From Desulfotomaculum sp. (lineage in GTDB: Bacteria > Bacillota > Desulfotomaculia > Desulfotomaculales > Nap2-2B): a stretch of 9,743 nucleotides of DNA. Shown here piece by piece: positions 1-6,444 of this stretch (position 1 is the first letter of the stretch; each line of letters starts with the position of its first letter). A model generated the notes under the pieces. The model was not told the DNA's origin. It made no database searches and was given only the letters and a program-made list of their open reading frames with translations. Made by a program: the position numbers and the translations under genes. The DNA is taken from contig DMZI01000061.1 of NCBI GenBank assembly GCA_003485325.1, positions 7,430-17,172 on the forward strand, read 5' to 3'.

Positions 1-362
1 GGAATACCGTCGTTTCCGCACCGATTGCATGCAAGATCAATCACGTCGCTAATGATAACCCCGGGGATACGCAGAATCCCCAGGTAGAGCTGACTTCTCC
101 TGCCGCCAACAGTGTCTTGACCAACGACAGTGTTGCACTCCAGGCTGCGGCAAGCGACAATAAGGGTGTCGGCTCGCTGTCCTTCTCTTATTCAGTAGAC
201 CGGCAGAATTGGACAGGCATCGGACTCGCCGAACTGGCCGGCGGCAACGGGCTGTCGGGAACATGGAAAATAATCTGGAATATTAAAGACCTCAAGGATG
301 GTGTTTATTACCTGCGGGCAATCGCCCGTGACGATGCCGGGAATACCGTCGTTTCCGCACCG
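1..362 (+). repeat. Direct repeat: 23 identical bases at 1-23 and 340-362, in tandem Ig-like modules
   Basis: The first 23 bases of the window recur exactly at 340-362, in the same reading frame and 339 bp (113 codons) apart. They encode NTVVSAP at the end of two successive Ig-like modules. After the identical block the copies diverge (IACKI against VSCEV). This indicates module duplication within the gene; further copies may lie upstream of the window. Confidence 0.8.
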
Positions 363-800
363 GTTTCCTGTGAAGTCAGGCATGCGCCGGCTAACCTGAT
401 CATAAACGGAAATTTCAACCTGGGTGGTACCCAGGGATGGGTTAATCTCAACAACTCGGTGAAAATAAACAGCTCAAACGGCAACTACTACCTGACAAAC
501 ACATATAACTGGAACTTTTACCAGAACCTCACTCTCACTCCGGGAGTCTACAAACTGACTGCCCGTACAAAAAAAGGGACTTCTACTAAAGGCGCCAGGA
601 TCGTCGTCCAGTTCCGCTTCGACAACGGCACGAAGACAGCTCCCTACGATTTTGGATATAAAAACGCCGGAACCGGCTGGGAGTCAATGCCGGCAATGAC
701 CATCAAGGTACCGGCCGGAGCATCGGTGACCAGGATCTACCTTTTATCCGGCGGCTCGGGAAACCAGCACTTCGACGACCTTACTTTAACTGCGATATAA
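3..800 (+). CDS. C-terminal part of a secreted Ig-repeat / carbohydrate-binding-like protein (5' end outside window)
   Basis: The reading frame is open from the left edge to a TAA at 798-800, giving 265 visible codons. A TTG at 117 could be read as a start, but it sits inside a continuing domain, so it is taken as an internal Leu and the gene as 5'-truncated by the window. Residues 1-20 are the end of one Ig-like module. Residues about 27-125 are a second Ig-like module with the typical ending DDAGNTVVSAPVSCEV. Residues about 130-265 begin NLIINGNFNLGG and end FDDLTLTAI, a pattern typical of jelly-roll carbohydrate-binding modules (CBM4/9-like) and related surface domains. The protein is probably extracellular or cell-surface and may bind polysaccharide, but no catalytic domain is visible, so the activity is unknown. 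It converges on the Feo operon and is unrelated to it. Confidence 0.8.
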   Translation, partial: NTVVSAPIACKINHVANDNPGDTQNPQVELTSPAANSVLTNDSVALQAAASDNKGVGSLSFSYSVDRQNWTGIGLAELAGGNGLSGTWKIIWNIKDLKDGVYYLRAIARDDAGNTVVSAPVSCEVRHAPANLIINGNFNLGGTQGWVNLNNSVKINSSNGNYYLTNTYNWNFYQNLTLTPGVYKLTARTKKGTSTKGARIVVQFRFDNGTKTAPYDFGYKNAGTGWESMPAMTIKVPAGASVTRIYLLSGGSGNQHFDDLTLTAI

Positions 801-802
801 TT

Positions 803-834
803 GGAGGGGGCGGCAAACTCCCTCCTGACCCCCT
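803..834 (+). terminator. Possible weak terminator after the Ig-repeat gene
   Basis: Three bases after the stop codon, GGAGGG (803-808) can pair with CCCTCC (820-825). Alternatively AGGGGG (805-810) can pair with CCCCCT (829-834). Only TCTCTC follows rather than a run of T, so this would be an imperfect intrinsic terminator. Confidence 0.3.
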
Positions 835-884
835 TCTCTCAAACAACCCGGCATGCCGGTTCCGCGCTTTAACGGTTTCGACGA

Positions 885-1121
885 TCAGACCTGGATTCCG
901 GGATAAAATTGCAATAACAGCTGTTCACTGTCCGTTAACACTTGCCGGGAACCTCGCAAATACCGTTGCATGTAAAACCGATTATAAGTATGATTAGGAT
1001 CGCAAAAATCAATATAACATCTATGCAGTTCCGGTTGCAGCAACAGGTAGTCTCGTGAGTAACGCAGATCACTCTTTCGGTGTTTTTCACTATTATCGTA
1101 TGAATATTGGTGTTCCTTCAA
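885..1121 (-). CDS. Doubtful hypothetical ORF or gene remnant
   Basis: An open frame of 78 codons could start at a TTG (1121), but no ribosome binding site is visible before it. The frame stays open upstream through the hairpin at 1139-1169 into the end of the feoA-like gene, so the start is arbitrary. The product is rich in Tyr, Arg and Leu (for example NHTYNRFYMQRYLRG) and is not low-complexity. I do not recognise a family. It may be a decayed fragment of a larger gene or simply non-coding. Confidence 0.2.
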   Translation of the reverse strand: MKEHQYSYDNSEKHRKSDLRYSRDYLLLQPELHRCYIDFCDPNHTYNRFYMQRYLRGSRQVLTDSEQLLLQFYPGIQV

Positions 1122-1138
1122 ATGCTCTTGCCCGGATG

Positions 1139-1169
1139 AACGAAGCCGCTTTCTTTTGGAGGCTTCGTT
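1139..1169 (-). terminator. Hairpin just downstream of the feoA-like gene
   Basis: AACGAAGCC (1139-1147) pairs perfectly with GGCTTCGTT (1161-1169) around a 13-nt loop, and the structure begins 3 bp beyond the stop codon of the feoA-like gene. The position is right for the end of the Feo operon. No real T run follows on the - strand, so termination may be partial, or the hairpin may protect the mRNA 3' end. Confidence 0.5.
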
Positions 1170-1171
1170 AG

Positions 1172-1591
1172 TTAAGGCTTATCAGCGGTCAAAGTTACTT
1201 GAATCTCCCGGGCGATTTCCCGGTCAACCGCAAACTGGGTATATCCAACCTGGAAAACGTATGCGGGAAACACTTGCAGCAGGCGAATCAGCAAACCGGG
1301 GTAGATTCCCAACGACATGAGTTTTCTGATTTTCTTCGGTTCATATGTTGAAAAACCAGAAATCTGTCCCCGATCTCCAACATGCAAATCGGCAAGAGAT
1401 TTATGCCCGGCTGTGACGGTGTTACCCTTCCTTTTTCTCAACCGGCCGATTATTCCCGGGCGCCTTGTAAAAATTTCATAGCCGCAGCGCGGACATTTCA
1501 GTTTGCCGCAAAAACGGCGCAGAAAACAACCAGCGCAGCTCTGCGCAGCCTCGTCTGAAAATTCATAGCCGCAGAACGAGCATTTGTTCAC
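1172..1591 (-). CDS. Zinc-ribbon protein with C-terminal FeoA domain
   Basis: The 139-residue protein has two parts. Residues 1-40 form a Cys-rich zinc-ribbon-like head with Cys at 4, 7, 19, 22, 28, 33 and 36, including CSFCGYEF and CPRCGYE. Residues about 62-135 match the small SH3-like FeoA domain (SLADLHVGDRGQISGF, then RKLMSLGIYPG), which in Feo systems is a cytoplasmic partner of FeoB. A classical FeoA is about 75-90 residues with no ribbon, so the head is an addition. The GTG start (1591) overlaps the TGA of the upstream feoB part as GTGA, with a GGGGG ribosome site about 8 nt ahead, which suggests translational coupling. Feo family membership is secure. A metal-sensing role for the Cys head is inference. 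Confidence 0.88.
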   Translation of the reverse strand: MNKCSFCGYEFSDEAAQSCAGCFLRRFCGKLKCPRCGYEIFTRRPGIIGRLRKRKGNTVTAGHKSLADLHVGDRGQISGFSTYEPKKIRKLMSLGIYPGLLIRLLQVFPAYVFQVGYTQFAVDREIAREIQVTLTADKP

Positions 1592-3042
1592 AATTTTACC
1601 CCCGTTATGAAGATCAGCCAGTTAAGCGCATACCCTGAAATGAATGCGAAAGGAAAGATAAATAAAGCAATCGCCACTGCGGTTTTCAACCCGCGCTCTT
1701 TGATCATGATGATGAATTGAGCAATGCAGGGAACAAACAGCGTCAGGGTTGCGGCAGTCACCACCAGCTGTGCGCTGTTGAGAATTCCGGTTTTGTAGAG
1801 ATCATACAGCCCGGCGGCTCCGTAATCGCGCCGGAAGAAACCGAATAAGAAAACCTGCGCGATTGCATCCGGCAGACCGATACAATTTACCACGGGCGTC
1901 AGCCAGGCAACTAACTGCTGAAAAATGCCTGTGATATTACCCAGCCAGATCAGTACGCTGGCCAGGATAAACAGAGGCATAATTTCTAGAAAATACCACT
2001 GCATCCGGGTATATGTTTTTGTATATATGTTTCTCAAGTTCGGCCGGCGCATCGGGGGGAGTTCCATATAAAAACTGGGCCGGGCGCCCGGCAGGAGCCT
2101 GGCTGTCAAATAACCTACCAGCAAAAAAATCAGCAGCAAGAACCCTGCCCAGAGAGCCAACGCCCGCGGTTTTCCTGAAAGGATAGCCAGAATAATGCCC
2201 AGCTGCGCCGAACATGGAATAGCCAGGGCCAATAAAAGGGTGGCGATTATTCTCTCGCGGGCAGTCTCCAGAGTCCGGCTGACCATGGTCGCCATGGCGT
2301 CACAGCCGAAACCCAGCGTCATCGGGATGACTGCACGGCCGTTTAAACCTATGCTCTTGAATACCCGGTCAACCAGCATGGCCATGCGCGGCAGGTAACC
2401 GGTGTCTTCTATGATCGAGAATACAATAAAGAATGTTCCCACAATCGGCAGAACAATAGCCAAAGCATAGCGGAAGCCCAGGGTTATTATCCCGTAATCC
2501 TTCGCCAGCAGTTCCTGAACCGGAACCCAGGGGATATAGATTTCAACCAGTCTGTTGACCCAGGGATTAATGATATTCTCATACCCGGTTTCAAGATAAT
2601 CGACCAGTGTTCCCGCTCCGAAAATTCCAACGAACTTATACAGCCCGCAGTAAAGAACGAGAAGGAGAATGGGGACGCCGGTCACCGGCCGCATGGTCAG
2701 CCGGCTGATCTTTTCGCTGAAACTGTGCCGGGGTTCTTCCGGCGCAGATGTTGCCTGATCAGAAAGCCGGGTTGCCGTATGCTGCCGCTGCAGATTTACA
2801 ACAAAGTAAAGCGGCTCCTTATAGTTGGCTTGAGTATCTGCAATTATTCGTTCGATTGCCTCATAATTTCCCCGGTCCCGGGCAGACACGATTTTGTGTA
2901 TTTCTTCGTCACCCTGTAATAACAACAGGGCAATCGCCCGTTTTGACAGGTTAAAATTATTAATTAAAAGGTTTTCTATTTTCAACAGTGATTTCTCGAT
3001 TAATAAATCATAGACAGGCAGTTTAAATACCGCAGCTTCCAT
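1588..3042 (-). CDS. feoB: FeoB membrane subunit (helical domain plus permease, no G domain)
   Basis: This 484-residue protein is the ferrous-iron permease part of FeoB. Residues 1-60 are a charged helical segment (SKRAIALLLLQGDEE) matching the helical domain that follows the G domain in full-length FeoB. Membrane segments run from about 118 to 480. Characteristic FeoB motifs are EDTGYLPRMAML (212-223), GFGCDAMATM (244-253), AIPCSAQLG (274-282), FFRRDYGAAGL (402-412) and VPCIAQF (437-443), so Cys247, Cys277 and Cys439 lie in gate-like positions. The first gate reads GFGCDAMA rather than the enterobacterial GFGCNVPA, a variant also known in FeoB2-type proteins of anaerobes. ATG start; only 3 nt separate it from the G-domain gene, and its TGA overlaps the feoA-like start. 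It would import Fe2+ across the inner membrane together with the separate GTPase. Confidence 0.95.
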   Translation of the reverse strand: MEAAVFKLPVYDLLIEKSLLKIENLLINNFNLSKRAIALLLLQGDEEIHKIVSARDRGNYEAIERIIADTQANYKEPLYFVVNLQRQHTATRLSDQATSAPEEPRHSFSEKISRLTMRPVTGVPILLLVLYCGLYKFVGIFGAGTLVDYLETGYENIINPWVNRLVEIYIPWVPVQELLAKDYGIITLGFRYALAIVLPIVGTFFIVFSIIEDTGYLPRMAMLVDRVFKSIGLNGRAVIPMTLGFGCDAMATMVSRTLETARERIIATLLLALAIPCSAQLGIILAILSGKPRALALWAGFLLLIFLLVGYLTARLLPGARPSFYMELPPMRRPNLRNIYTKTYTRMQWYFLEIMPLFILASVLIWLGNITGIFQQLVAWLTPVVNCIGLPDAIAQVFLFGFFRRDYGAAGLYDLYKTGILNSAQLVVTAATLTLFVPCIAQFIIMIKERGLKTAVAIALFIFPFAFISGYALNWLIFITGVKL

Positions 3043-3045
3043 ATC

Positions 3046-3654
3046 TTAAGCCTGCTTTCCAAGGGTGTTGTTCTGGTAATAGTCCCAGATAGTATTCTTA
3101 ATCGTATCCAGTCCGTATCCTGACGCAGCCGAAGTAGTAACTACGGGAATTCCGATTAAGGATTCAAGTATTGCGGGGTCAACTTTAATTCCCAACTTAT
3201 CAGCTTCATCAATCATGTTGATGACCAGAATAACCGGCAAACCTGCTTCTATGAGCTGTATTGTCAAATTGAGTATGCGCTCGAGATTTTTGGCGTCGAT
3301 AATATGCAAAACAACATCCGGATTGTCTTCCAGAAGGAGGGTGCGGGAAACCCGTTCTTCTTCGGTAATTGGCAGAAGTGAATACATACCCGGTGTATCG
3401 ATAACCTCCCATGTTTCTTTTTCTTTAATGAACGTTTTGCCTCTGGAGATCTCGACGGTAGTGCCGGGATAGTTGGATACGGTAACGTAAGCGCCGGTGA
3501 GGAAATTAAAAATAACACTCTTGCCTACATTCGGTGTTCCAACAAGAACGATCTTTTTCAGACCATGAGATGATTTAAGGCTTTCTTTCGGATGATCAAC
3601 ACGCAAAGCCTTCTTCAAACGCGGGAATAACAGGTTATGTTTGACTGACTTCAT
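3046..3654 (-). CDS. feoB: Stand-alone FeoB G domain (small GTPase subunit)
   Basis: The 202-residue protein is the FeoB GTPase domain with a 30-residue N-terminal extension and no membrane segment. All G motifs are present: G1 GTPNVGKS (39-46), G2 region YPGTTVE (62-68), G3 DTPGMYSL (86-93), G4 NMID (146-149) and G5 TSAASGYG (174-181). It ends about where the helical GDI-like domain begins in fused FeoB; that domain is at the start of the next gene. ATG start with AAGGAG about 11 nt upstream. The clean stop (TAA at 3046-3048) followed by a new ATG 3 nt on, with both parts intact at the domain boundary, argues for a true two-gene system rather than a frameshift. It should bind and hydrolyse GTP on the cytoplasmic side to gate the permease. 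Confidence 0.93.
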   Translation of the reverse strand: MKSVKHNLLFPRLKKALRVDHPKESLKSSHGLKKIVLVGTPNVGKSVIFNFLTGAYVTVSNYPGTTVEISRGKTFIKEKETWEVIDTPGMYSLLPITEEERVSRTLLLEDNPDVVLHIIDAKNLERILNLTIQLIEAGLPVILVINMIDEADKLGIKVDPAILESLIGIPVVTTSAASGYGLDTIKNTIWDYYQNNTLGKQA

Positions 3655-3689
3655 TTAACGCCAGGCTCCTTATATCAACTGACGGGTGT

Positions 3690-4103
3690 TTATAAAATCT
3701 CATTATTAATCTTTTGCAGAATAACCAGCAATTGGCTGGCCTCTTCTTCCGAGATTGTTGAAAGAATCTGGTTGGTCAGCTCGAGGTGAAACTTGTGATG
3801 TTCCTTGAACGCCTTTATTCCCTTATCAGTCAGGCTGATTAGATATACCCGCCGGTCTTCACGGTTGTGATTTCTTCTGGCGTAGTCCTTTCTTTCGAGT
3901 CTATCTACCGTTACTGTAGTGGTTCCTGTTGTCACACCCAATCTCTGGGCAAGATTCTTCATGTTTATTTCACCACACTGGCCCAGTATCTCCATCGCGT
4001 GAACCTCAGAGACGGTTAAATCGCCGGACCGGACTACTGACGACTCCCATGAAGTAAAACTGCTTATAAACCGGATCAGCTCATTAGTAAGATCGTTAAT
4101 CAT
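3690..4103 (-). CDS. MarR-family transcriptional regulator, first gene of the Feo operon
   Basis: This 137-residue protein has the MarR winged-helix layout. There is a dimerisation helix at each end (residues 1-22 and about 100-137), a helix-turn-helix with the recognition helix near TTGTTTVTVDRLE (58-70), and a wing with the family signature REDRRVYLISLTDKG (81-95). MarR proteins bind palindromic DNA as dimers and usually repress their own operon until a ligand or oxidant releases them. The only Cys is Cys43. It is the promoter-proximal gene, 35 bp before the FeoB G-domain gene, with weak ribosome site AGGTG before ATG. Nested palindromes over its own promoter fit autoregulation. Whether it senses iron, redox state or an unrelated ligand cannot be told from sequence. 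Confidence 0.9.
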   Translation of the reverse strand: MINDLTNELIRFISSFTSWESSVVRSGDLTVSEVHAMEILGQCGEINMKNLAQRLGVTTGTTTVTVDRLERKDYARRNHNREDRRVYLISLTDKGIKAFKEHHKFHLELTNQILSTISEEEASQLLVILQKINNEIL

Positions 4104-4135
4104 AATAGCACCTAACTTCTAATTATTTTATTTTA

Positions 4136-4169
4136 TGATAATTATATTATCAAATTGTTTGATTATCAA
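4136..4169 (-). promoter_or_regulatory. Nested operator palindromes overlapping the promoter
   Basis: Three perfect palindromes overlap here (+ strand letters): TGATAAT-TAT-ATTATCA at 4136-4152, which covers the -10; ATCAAA-TTG-TTTGAT at 4149-4163 in the spacer; and TTGAT-T-ATCAA at 4159-4169, which covers the -35. A dimeric repressor bound to any of them would block RNA polymerase. The first has the same half-sites as the classical Fur box (TGATAAT-N-ATTATCA) but with 3 central bases instead of 1. The encoded MarR protein, a Fur-type iron repressor, or both are candidates. Confidence 0.65.
4141..4169 (-). promoter_or_regulatory. Sigma-A promoter of the marR-feoB operon
   Basis: On the - strand, TTGATA (4164-4169) and a perfect TATAAT (4141-4146) are separated by exactly 17 bp. 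Transcription would start near 4134, about 30 nt before the marR ATG. This is the best promoter in the window. Confidence 0.8.
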
Positions 4170-4315
4170 GCTATAGTATATTGTCTTTAACGGTGTTTGT
4201 CAACCACGAGATACATAAAAAATTTATCTAGTGACGGTCTTTATTAAATCAGGCATTTCAGGATAGACCCGCTTCCTTATCGATTACATTCAGACAATTC
4301 TTTTGAAAAAGTATT

Positions 4316-4355
4316 AGTCCCCGGCTGGTTTTACCATAACCGGGGACTTCTTTTT
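4316..4355. terminator. Strong intrinsic terminator, possibly bidirectional
   Basis: AGTCCCCGG (4316-4324) pairs with CCGGGGACT (4340-4348), a 9-bp stem with a 15-nt loop. On the + strand it is followed directly by TCTTTTT. On the - strand the T run comes after 5 bases (AATACTTTTT). It lies 10 bp beyond the last - strand codon of the metal-cluster operon and upstream of the marR promoter, so its likely job is to insulate the Feo operon. Confidence 0.75.
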
Positions 4356-4358
4356 GTA

Positions 4359-4727
4359 CTATTTAATTATATATTTAATTACAAATTCCCATGCACAGTA
4401 CCATTTATCTGAGGGCACTTCATCTGGAGGACATCCGATACATCTCGTCTCAATTCTTTTATCAACCGTACTTGCAAACATACTATATTCAACCAAGCCG
4501 GCTGGTTTACATTTAAAGAGTTCCATTGCTTTTCTTTTACGGGCGGACTGTACCCGACATTTATTCATGCGAAATATTAATGTTTTCTCGTCGGGACGGA
4601 TAATTTTCTGTTCGTTTTAAAATGCATACATGCGGTATTTAAGGCATTGTTCCAGCGATTCCAAACCTCCGCCTGCTTCTATTTTTAGAAGACTCATAAT
4701 TCGTTTAGCTTCCGAAACGGTATGTTT
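4359..4727 (-). pseudogene. Remnant of a Cys-rich DUF6125-like gene (N-terminus lost, in-frame stop)
   Basis: Directly after the TAA of the upstream ATPase gene the same frame continues for 36 codons (TVSEAKRIMSLLKIEAGGG, then LKYRMYAF). It meets a TAA at 4617-4619, then stays open for 85 more codons to 4359. The parts read as one protein: the second begins NEQKIIRPDEKTLIFRMNKC and ends with Cys-rich RCIGCPPDE and WYCAWEF. From memory this matches the C-terminal two thirds of an uncharacterised family of about 160-180 residues in anaerobes (I believe DUF6125), where GGGLE..LK.R.YA runs straight into the NEQ segment. The N-terminal region of roughly 80 residues is absent and there is no ribosome site after the ATPase stop. 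The last 69 codons could still be read from ATG 4568. Family name is recalled, not searched. Confidence 0.65.
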
Positions 4728-5594
4728 TTACAGGGAAAGCTGTTTCTTTATTTCATTCCAGAGCCCTAATATACTGTCTGTAACTTTCCCGCTTGTGTAA
4801 TCAACCACGGGACAACCTGCGCGGACAGCCTCAATTACTTCCTTGTCATAGGGTATTTTCCCAGCCACAGGAACACCCTTTTCCTTACATTTTCGTTGAA
4901 TCTCTTCAGTATTGGAAATGCTTAAATCAAATTTATTAATACAAACCGCTGCTTTTCCCTCAAAATGATCCACCAGTGCAAGTACCCTTTCCATATCGTG
5001 AAGACCGGATAGCGTAGATTCAGTTACAATCAAGGCCAAATCTGCGCCTGAAAGAGATGAAATAACAGGGCAGCCTATACCGGGCGGACCATCGGTGACA
5101 ATAAGATCACATTGATTATCTGCTGCAATTTTCCTCGCTTGCTGACGCACGGCGGCTACAAGCTTGCCTGAATTACCTTCACCTATACCCAAACGGGCAT
5201 GTACAAGCCGGCCGAACCTCGTATCAGAGATATACAGGTATCCTGATAAATGCTCGGCCATTCGGATAGCCTGGTTGGGACAGGCATGGTAACAAACGGC
5301 GCATCCCTCACAGGCCAATGAGTTTACTTCAAATTCTTTATCTTTAATAGAATCAAAACGGCAAAGGTCAGCACAGATGCTGCATTCACTGCACTTATCC
5401 TTATCTATTACTGCTTTCGGCATTCCGTAAAAGTGTATTTGATCACTTTGTTCCGGCTTTAGCAGAAGATGCAGATTGGAGGCATCCACGTCACAGTCAA
5501 CTAGAACTTTGTTACGGGCAACCGCAGCGAAAGAACCTACAATACAGGTTTTTCCTGTGCCTCCTTTTCCGCTGACAACCACCAGTTCCTTCAA
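4728..5594 (-). CDS. MinD/ParA-type ATPase with inserted 2[4Fe-4S] ferredoxin (second of a pair)
   Basis: The 288-residue cytoplasmic protein is a deviant-Walker P-loop ATPase of the MinD/Mrp superfamily. The P-loop is GKGGTGKT (9-16), with D35 in VDCDVDASN and DGPPG at 168-172. A bacterial ferredoxin domain is inserted at residues 62-112, with Cys68, 71, 74, 78 and Cys95, 98, 101, 105 placed to bind two [4Fe-4S] clusters. A further Cys175 lies in PGIGCPVIS. The family is often annotated as nucleotide-binding CobQ/MinD-type iron-sulfur protein; paired copies occur in orange-protein-type loci, where ATPase and redox activity are thought to be coupled. The start is TTG (5594), overlapping the previous TGA as TTGA, with AGAGG about 11 nt ahead. 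It lies directly downstream of its paralogue, so the two probably form a heterodimer. Confidence 0.9.
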   Translation of the reverse strand: MKELVVVSGKGGTGKTCIVGSFAAVARNKVLVDCDVDASNLHLLLKPEQSDQIHFYGMPKAVIDKDKCSECSICADLCRFDSIKDKEFEVNSLACEGCAVCYHACPNQAIRMAEHLSGYLYISDTRFGRLVHARLGIGEGNSGKLVAAVRQQARKIAADNQCDLIVTDGPPGIGCPVISSLSGADLALIVTESTLSGLHDMERVLALVDHFEGKAAVCINKFDLSISNTEEIQRKCKEKGVPVAGKIPYDKEVIEAVRAGCPVVDYTSGKVTDSILGLWNEIKKQLSL

Positions 5595-6436
5595 TTTCGT
5601 CCCATCCTCTCACACTTTTCCCACAATGCTATTAATTTTTCCTTCCACTGCGGCTTTATTGCAAGTAACGGCAATCCCTTTGCGTAGTTAACCGCAATAT
5701 CACGACTGAAGGGAAATTTCATGAGCAATGGAATCCCTTTTTCCTTGCAAAACCTTTCTGCGTCTTCGTCTTTACCGTCCGAACGGTTAATAACCACTCC
5801 TCCGGGGACCTTCAATTTCTGAATCATTCCGAATGCCAGTTCCAGGTCATGAAGGCCAAAGGGAGTTGATTCAGTAACAAGTATGCAGAAATCAGCGCCT
5901 TCCACCGCTTTAATTACCGGGCAGGAGGTACCCGGTGAAACATCCGCGATAACTGCCGCGCCGGACAGGCGCTTATTTTTAACTGCCTGGATAAGCGGAG
6001 GACTGACTGCAACGCCAATTTTCAGGCGCCCCTGGATAAATTCTATTCCATCAGCCAGCCCGCCTTCTATCCAGCCGATCTCCTGCTCTGCCGGTGAAAT
6101 TGCTTTTTCCGGGCAAAAATGCATACAACCACCACAGCTATGGCAGAGCTCCACGAAAGACAGAACATTTCCCGGAAGTACAACCAGAGCGTGAAAAGCG
6201 CATATCTCAGCACATCTGCCGCAAAAAATGCATCTAGAAAGATTTATCTGCGGGATCTGCACAGTTACAGATTCCTTATATGTGAATTCCGGTTTTAAGA
6301 AAATATGGCCGTTTGGCTCCTCGACATCACAATCAATATATTGTACTTTATACTTTTCTTTGATGGCCAAGGCAAGGCTCGTCGCAATAGTGGTCTTACC
6401 TGTGCCGCCCTTGCCGCTGGCTACAGCAATAAACAT
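5591..6436 (-). CDS. MinD/ParA-type ATPase with inserted 2[4Fe-4S] ferredoxin (first of a pair)
   Basis: This 281-residue paralogue of the next gene has P-loop GKGGTGKT (8-15), D35 and D37 in YIDCDVEEPN, and a ferredoxin insert at about 62-115 with Cys69, 72, 75, 79 and Cys98, 101, 104, 108 for two [4Fe-4S] clusters. The switch region reads DVSPGTSCPV (165-174); the commoner form is D-x-P-P-G, so residue 167 is Ser instead of Pro. The motif STPFGLHDLELA (190-201) is typical of these ATPases. ATG start with AGGAG 6 nt upstream; it starts 8 nt after the NifX-family gene and overlaps the downstream ATPase gene by 4 nt. It should work with its partner on electron transfer or cluster handling; substrates are unknown. 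Confidence 0.9.
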   Translation of the reverse strand: MFIAVASGKGGTGKTTIATSLALAIKEKYKVQYIDCDVEEPNGHIFLKPEFTYKESVTVQIPQINLSRCIFCGRCAEICAFHALVVLPGNVLSFVELCHSCGGCMHFCPEKAISPAEQEIGWIEGGLADGIEFIQGRLKIGVAVSPPLIQAVKNKRLSGAAVIADVSPGTSCPVIKAVEGADFCILVTESTPFGLHDLELAFGMIQKLKVPGGVVINRSDGKDEDAERFCKEKGIPLLMKFPFSRDIAVNYAKGLPLLAIKPQWKEKLIALWEKCERMGRN

Positions 6437-6444
6437 TTCAACTC

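Larger units (their letters stand above)
801..1171. other. Convergent intergenic spacer, 371 bp
   Basis: This is the spacer between the + strand Ig-repeat gene and the - strand Feo operon. It holds the possible terminator at 803-834, a perfect 12-bp palindrome CCGGCATGCCGG at 848-859, a doubtful 78-codon ORF on the - strand (885-1121), and a 9-bp-stem hairpin at 1139-1169. No RNA gene or recognisable protein domain was seen. Confidence 0.6.

Noticed and set aside
117..800. TTG at 117 as start of a 227-residue gene
   Set aside because: The frame is open to the window edge and the residues before it belong to the preceding Ig-like module and linker, so the TTG is an internal Leu.
848..859. Perfect 12-bp palindrome CCGGCATGCCGG as an operator or attachment site
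   Set aside because: It lies between convergent genes, no promoter is nearby, and no second copy or mobile gene was seen; it is noted only in the spacer entry.
1937..2398. ORFs of 92 (-) and 67 (+) codons inside the FeoB permease gene
   Set aside because: They are alternative-frame shadows of a clear membrane protein gene.
4354..4620. + strand ORF of 88 codons
   Set aside because: It is antisense to the DUF6125-like remnant and begins inside the terminator T run.
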